Source of the DNA: Microvelia longipes
Lineage: Eukaryota > Arthropoda > Insecta > Hemiptera > Veliidae
Reading direction: 5' to 3'
DNA length: 64,000 nucleotides
NCBI GenBank assembly: GCA_018340805.1
Contig: JACMZG010001863.1
Coordinates: 28,885,954-28,949,953, forward strand
A model generated the notes under the pieces. The model was not told the DNA's origin. It made no database searches and was given only the letters and a program-made list of their open reading frames with translations. Below, piece by piece: positions 58,396-64,000 of this stretch. How positions within the stretch are numbered: position 1 is the stretch's first letter; each line of letters opens with the position of its first letter. The translations under genes were made by a program, and so were the position numbers.

Positions 58396-58397
58396 CA

Positions 58398-58660
58398 AAA
58401 AATGAAACTTTGCACAAATGTTGGTCTAATATATGACTACATACGTGCTAAATTTTATAACTGTAGAAACATTTATATTCACGTTACATGAATTTTCGAA
58501 ATTTTCGCTGGAATTATTACCGGTTAGTGAAGATAGCACAACTTTACCTAATGATTGGTTTCTGTACAAAGCTTCAACTCTATAGCATAAATACACTGGT
58601 AGCTACGATGGTAAGACACTCACACACAAACGCATAAAACTTTTTGAAATTACTCAGTTT
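58398..58660 (+). repeat. R1 repeat copy
   Basis: 'atgaaactttgcacaaatgt', 'atgactacatacgtgctaaa', 'gaattttcgaaattttcgct' and 'aaatacactggtagctacga'. Confidence 0.72.
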
Positions 58661-58664
58661 CTCC

Positions 58665-60175
58665 TCCTTGGGAGTTCTGACTTTCTTACCAATATATTTA
58701 AATGTATCATAACTCCCTAGGAGGTTTCGTTTACCAAGCAATTTTCCCGTACTTTTTTTAAATATTTTGTTGACAGTGTAGGCAAAATGACATTTTGCAG
58801 CTTAAAAACAGTTCGGTAATGAGCAATTTTGCAACCGTAAGTAGATAAAAATATTTTGCACAAGGGCTTATTAAAATTAAAAATTTTATTTAAAAATTAT
58901 ATACGTAATTGAAATTACTACAGTCGGATAGTTATGTAGCAGCATATCACTTACAATGACAAGTAATACGACAACTTATAGCAGGACAACAAAAAAGTGC
59001 ACGCGCAGCAGCCAAGAGGCTGAAGGCCGAAAGACTCTTTTTCATAAAGACAATTTTGTAAAACATTCAAGAAATGTAAGAAAAAAGTTATAGGAGTAAA
59101 AAGAAACTAATCGATCGAAAAAGTGTTCTTTCATTCTACACTTTTTGTTTTCCTTGATTACGAAAAAATCATAATGGCTATACTACGTTAACTTTCATTC
59201 TAAAAAAATGACGAGATTGAAAACTAAAATAAAAAGTAAAAAAAGTCTAAATAAAGAAGTGAAGTAAAAAAAGGTACAAATAAAAAAAGTTATTTAAACA
59301 AACAAAAAATTTAACAAGCTATAAGTTTTAAAAGTTACGGTGTCTTGCTAACTCTGATAACAAACCCAGCTCAAGAATATCTCAAGAAATGAAATAAAAG
59401 TCTGAAATTGCTCTCTACAAGTTAAACTCAATGATACAGAAAAATTAAAAACAATAGAGATACTTGCCTTATCTCACTGGTCGTTAGAAGAGCAAAAACT
59501 TTGAAGATGGTATTTAGAGAAAAAATAAGAGTAAAAGTTTTTCTTCTTCTTCTTTACATTTCCTTTATTTGGCTTTTTATTGTAAATATTATTTGTAATA
59601 AAATTGACTTATTAAATTTTAGTACAATAGAAAAATATGCGTAAGCTAATTATATTTAGGCCCTTTGGCCGTTCTTTATAAACATTTACTAATCTAAGAT
59701 CTAAGAGCTAATCAAAGAATTTCACTAGTTATTTGAAGAATTGTAATAATTTATAAATCCCTAAGAATGACCACTTATCTAGGATCTAGTGAAGGGTTAG
59801 CGAAGACACAAAGATTACGACTTATTTTGGATCCAGTCTTTAGCGAGGCAGCAGAACTGACAAATTATTCAAGATTCATAGATGAAATAAAGGTGATAAC
59901 TTAACTCTTCTAATATAAAAATAAAGTCGATATAAAAGATATGAATTTAGCACAAAGCACACACCGTTTAACACAAACTTTATCTCACAAAAACACACTC
60001 TTACATAGAAATATCCTCTTTCAAGGAGTAAGTAGAATTTGTAAAAATATATTATGATGTTTTTTTTATTATTATTGAAATAGTGGATTATAATTCTGAA
60101 TAAACTTTAGGTATAAATTGTTAAAAGAGCTAAGCTGATTTTGAGTCGATAAAAACGATGTTTTTAACTTTTCTA
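58665..60175. other. AT-rich intergenic DNA, no gene seen
   Basis: A short stretch at 58965-59045 ('cagccaagaggctgaaggcc') resembles the inverted head of the 10255-type repeat; nothing else. Confidence 0.45.
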
Positions 60176-60177
60176 CA

Positions 60178-60440
60178 CCTACTATCGCAGGTATGTAAAG
60201 GGAAAGTATTGCGTTCACCCTAATAATCCAAAATTGAAGGTTCATCATAATTATCCGTTTTACTTTTATAAACCTTCTCAGAGGTTTTCATCATACTATA
60301 TGTGATTTAAAACTTGGCACATAAATAAGACATAAGTTATAGTTTCCTGTCCGGAAGGAAATAATTTGTAATCTACGATAACCTGTTTTCCTAAATAATC
60401 AAATTTGAATCAAGCGGAAATGTAATAGATAGGAGTTGAA
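60178..60440 (-). repeat. R1 repeat, degraded copy
   Basis: 'gcaggtatgtaaagggaaag', 'cataattatccgttttac' and 'aacttggcacataaataaga' in reverse R1 order. Confidence 0.5.
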
Positions 60441-60444
60441 ATTT

Positions 60445-61465
60445 GACACAACACAAAATTACATCTATAAGAGGTAAAATAGATTAAAAAAAATCATTTT
60501 CATATTGGTGGCCATTTTGGATGAACTGACTGTTGAATTTTCAAATTTTAACGGCTAATAACTTTTGACGTGCGACATATCCTCAAATTTGGTACGTTCT
60601 GATACGTCGAGTTTCCTTTAGCGTAAAACATAATGCACTGTTAGTCATAATTCAAAAGCTAATTAATTTTCATGGTGTGAGTAATTGGTGAAAGTAAATA
60701 TTTATTGGTGTGATACTTGTGAAAAAGTTAGTTTACATAAAATATGACGTTTTGCCATCGAAAAATCGAGGACACGGCAGTGCCCCCGCCAAGTCACTGG
60801 CAGCAGCCAGTCACTGTATTACCAAGCAGTCACTGGGTTACCATATTTTACAGGAAGCATCTCGAGACTATTTTCACCCTCTCGTATGCTTTTATTAAGG
60901 ACATTAAAAAATATAATTTTAATATTAACTAAACGATCTTGATGAGCTGATCCATTCTAGCAAATTTTATATGTTTATCATTCACAAGTGTTGAGATATA
61001 ATGGCTCAAAGTTTGGCAATTTTGACACTCATTCACTCATCAAAACTCTAAGCCCCTTTCAGCAATCGTAGGCATTTGAAATTTGGTATATAGATAAATG
61101 TTGATGTGAAAATTACTCAAACAAAATTCAAAATCTAACATTTTCAGAAGGCACTCTAACTTATACTAGAGAGTTAAAAAATCCATGTCTAGTTGTACTA
61201 TCCAGAAATTGTTTTTTTTATGATGTCATTAATAAATCAAACAAATCTTAAAAATTCAGAAAAAATTAAGAATCAATTAAAAATAAAGCACGCATGTTGA
61301 AATAAAAGAGCAACGAATGGATCGTACTCCAAATCATAAATGACATTAATACGTTTTTGCTTTTCCGTAAATTCGATTTTACATTTTTTAATCGGAAAAT
61401 GCTTATTGGTAAAAGTGTTTTTAATGAACGCTTGTACTAAGATTTATGGTGAATTTATTTTTACT
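60445..61465. other. AT-rich intergenic DNA, no gene seen
   Basis: A GC-richer patch at 60765-60860 holds three 'cagtcactg'-type repeats; the two overlapping 62-residue ORFs there look like chance. Confidence 0.45.
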
Positions 61466-61469
61466 TTTC

Positions 61470-61830
61470 TCATTTATACGAGTACGATACGTATATAGGA
61501 AAAGTATTGTGCTAGCAAAAAGAAACTGAAACCGGAAAGCCACATCAATTATCCGTTTTAGGTGGTTTTCAAAAAGTTGTCACTCTGTATGTTTCTGTCT
61601 GTTATCATCATATCACCCAGTGTATTTATGCTAAAGAGTTTTAACTTGATGTCAATAACCCACAAATATGACTCAGGCAAAATTTCGAAAATTCTGATAA
61701 CGCGAAAAAATGCTGCAATCAGTTTGAGATTTGACACGCATGTAGCCGCATATATAAGACTAGAACAAGTGCCAAGTTTCATATCATTATAAGCATTAGT
61801 TCAAATTTTATCAAGTGACTATTGTACGTT
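61470..61830 (-). repeat. R1 repeat copy
   Basis: 'tatataggaaaagtattgtg', 'attatccgttttaggtggtt', 'cagtgtatttatgctaaaga', 'gagatttgacacgcatgtag' and 'catcattataagcattagtt'-like blocks in reverse order. Confidence 0.72.
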
Positions 61831-61847
61831 TTATTAAACAAATTGTA

Positions 61848-62295
61848 AAATTGGGTACGGAACCTCGGAACTCCCCATTACATTGGATACGCTACGCTCA
61901 TCCTACCTACTTCGCACTTGATGCGCTTGTCCTTAGAACATACAATTCGTTAATTATACTGCAACACTTCTTCAGACTCGCTTTGCTCGTCCTTATACAG
62001 TAAATACATTCGTTTCATTTCCCGCGGTCACTCATTAGCATTGATGGATTAAACAGCACTGACCACACTCGTTGCTGTTTAACTTATATGATCCAACAAA
62101 AAATATGGATATAGTTGTCGAGTTGAAATAAATCTTGGTGTACTTATCTATTACGTAAATGTATATACTGGTACTGAATTTCAACTCAATTTTTGAAACA
62201 ACGTACACAAGTCATTCGAGAAAAACATTCTATAAAGCATTAAACCAATGCTGATAATGCGATGAAACTTGGCACAGATGTTAGTGTGGCGAAAC
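61848..62295 (+). repeat. R1 repeat copy (5' half)
   Basis: 'ttgggtacggaacctcggaa', 'tggatacgctacgctcatcc', 'gactcgctttgctcgtcctt', 'ttacgtaaatgtatatactg' and 'gatgaaacttggcacagatg'. Adjacent to an opposite-facing copy, so the pair is head-to-head. Confidence 0.72.
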
Positions 62296-62613
62296 CTACG
62301 GCTAGTTAAGAAAAAGGCTCTTTCTATTTTGTCTTTGAAATCTTAAACATCAAATCACAATTCAATATATTTGACATCACTTTACATAAATATAAAAAAT
62401 AAAAATCTTTGCTTCCGCGACACTCCGGCGGCCTTAGAATTGCTGGATCCGGGTCATTTTTTCGAGATCATGAAGTATTTATTCTTTTTTAATCAAATTG
62501 ATCCTTTGTAAAACTCGATATAAACCACAAACAAACTCAACAAATGCAAAAAGAATAAAGCCTTCTTAAACAACTAGCCTCTTGACTATTCATCTACTTC
62601 GAGTGGGTATATT
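62296..62613. other. Unassigned sequence downstream of BEL/Pao relic
   Basis: May include the relic's 3' part, but no LTR could be delimited. Confidence 0.35.
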
Positions 62614-63387
62614 TTAGAAGATAATAAGATCTAACGTGTCTGGGGGTCTTAGTTGAGTAAAATGGGACGGTGATAGTATCTCCCTAGGGTCGGCTCTCAA
62701 GTAAGCAAGCGGACGAAAATTTAGTACAGCCTCGACATCCACTACGATGGTGTTTATCGTTTCTACTGTTAACAAATTTTGACCTAAGCTTTTTCTTAAA
62801 CATCGTTTGGTTAAGCCAATTAGCCTTTCATAGGCCCCTCCCATCCACGGAAAAAACTTAGGCACCCATCGCCATCCAATCCTACGTTCTGCACAAAATT
62901 CATTAATGCCTACATTCGCTAAACGAACCCTTTTTTTCTTAAGAAAAACTGTTTTAAGTTGCATTGCGTTTTTAGATAAAATTATCTTAGGAATGCCACG
63001 ACGAGCAATAAATCTGCGTAACCCTATAAGAACTGCATCAGCACTTAAGCTTTCGTTCTGATCTAATTCTGAATTAAGAAATCTTTCCTTACATCTAATA
63101 TTCTTTTCGACTAAATATACGCCAAACTGATCTATGAGTAAATTAGATTTATCTAATTCTAACTTACAACGTTCTTCTCCATAATTTTTATTTTGAACAA
63201 ACTTAACCTTTTCTTCAAGAATATGTTTTATTTCACTGCCAGCAATAAATTTTTCTTTAATTTGTATACTTTTTTCAAACAATTTTAATGTATAATCGTC
63301 TTCTATTTCATTTCGTTTACTTTCCTTTATTCCTAAATTCAAATTGTTTTCCGTGAGAATTGAATTATTGTCATTTAATTTGGACAT
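62614..63387 (-). pseudogene. BEL/Pao integrase remnant
   Basis: 257-codon ORF. The second half is the Pao integrase core and its C-side: FIARRGIPKIIL, WVPKFFPWMGGAYERLIG, LNFRPLAYL and LSPSHF. The usual second catalytic Asp is replaced (reads SKNA), and the first Asp segment is missing. The first half is a Lys/Glu-rich stretch with CKERFLNSEL, the edge of the connector before integrase. RT and RNase H between protease and integrase are deleted. Confidence 0.85.
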
Positions 63388-63983
63388 ATCAATGTGTTGG
63401 CTGACAATAAACTAACCAGGCTATCACTATTATTCCCTTCTGAATTTCTTCCAGTAATTATCCATCCTAATTTAGAGTTAATCAAGTATAATCCTGGCAG
63501 CAATTTAATTTTTTCTAAATTTAGTAAATCAAAATAATAGTTGTTCCCAATCAACATGTCTATCTTTGTTTTGTTTTTAACTAATTCCGGTTTATCTGCC
63601 AAATTTAAGTCAGGAAAAGTTTTCTTAGCATACTCTAATTGTTTATTAAATTCAACTCCATTTTTTACTATGAATGGTACTACGTTGGCTATTATATTAA
63701 TATATGACCCATCCAAGACCTTGACTTTACACTCTAGCAAATATGACTCAATAACTTTCGGTTCAGCTGTACCAAATACAGATACAGTTAGCTTTTCTTT
63801 CTGAATAGGAGTTAACTTTAATCTTCTCGCTAGCGATTCCGTAACGTACGACCGATGACTGCCGCTATCAAAAATAAGCCGGGAATAAACCCCTTTTGCA
63901 CTCTCTGATATTTCTTTTTTAGATTTACAACTAAATACTTCCACAGTTGCTGTTTGTAACGCTACCAAAGTTGTCCCTGCCAT
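63375..63983 (-). pseudogene. BEL/Pao protease-like region (DUF1758)
   Basis: 202-codon ORF with the aspartic protease motif LIFDSGSHRSYVTESLARRL, followed by IDMLIGNNYYFDLL and GLYLINSKLGWIITGR, as in Pao polyproteins. It overlaps the next ORF by 13 nt in another frame, marking the deletion junction. Upstream gag would lie beyond the right edge of the window. Confidence 0.87.
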
Positions 63984-64000
63984 TAACTGTACGTCATTAT

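Noticed and set aside
60710..60932. Two overlapping 62-residue ORFs
   Set aside because: Both read the same GC-richer patch with short 'cagtcactg' repeats; no splice or family support.

Overview
This is AT-rich, intron-containing animal DNA, almost certainly from an insect. The evidence is a six-exon CRAL-TRIO lipid-carrier gene with GT/AG introns, a single-exon ecdysteroid-kinase-like (EcKL) gene, and a dense load of arthropod-type transposons (Ty1/copia, BEL/Pao, jockey-like LINE, a hAT foldback element, MITEs, SINEs). I cannot assign the order from the sequence. No bacterial features, tRNA genes or CRISPR arrays are present.

Layout. 1-12.7 kb: a complete + strand CRAL-TRIO gene (exons 1856-2000, 3949-4096, 5677-5932, 7011-7124, 10643-10748, 12405-12550; 304 residues). 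Its introns hold a MITE, SINE copies, a LINE-like 3' tail and a long TA microsatellite. 12.7-20.6 kb: intergenic repeats, including several foldback elements; one is a near-perfect hairpin and one lies just upstream of the next gene. 20595-21800: the EcKL gene, intact, + strand. 22-45.8 kb: no convincing host gene. It holds many copies of one dispersed repeat family (called R1 here), a second family with GGCGCGGTGG ends (R2), a 2.2 kb hAT-type foldback element with 8-bp target duplications (31103-33293), and a 1.2 kb inverted-repeat element (42817-44034). 45860-50438: a complete Ty1/copia retrotransposon with near-identical LTRs, a 5-bp target duplication and a primer site matching the initiator-tRNA-Met anticodon loop; its reading frame is broken many times at A-runs. 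50.4-62.6 kb: a foldback element split by a 5'-truncated jockey-like LINE with a 9-bp target duplication, SINE and R1 copies, and a 20-bp minisatellite. 62614 to the right edge: a - strand BEL/Pao relic that keeps protease and part of integrase but has lost reverse transcriptase.

Only two host protein genes are supported. The CRAL-TRIO protein probably carries a hydrophobic ligand in the cytosol, and the EcKL probably phosphorylates small molecules such as ecdysteroids or xenobiotics. They lie in the same orientation about 8 kb apart, and nothing in the sequence shows shared function. The rest is mobile-element history: nested insertions, inverted duplications and microsatellites seeded at element ends.
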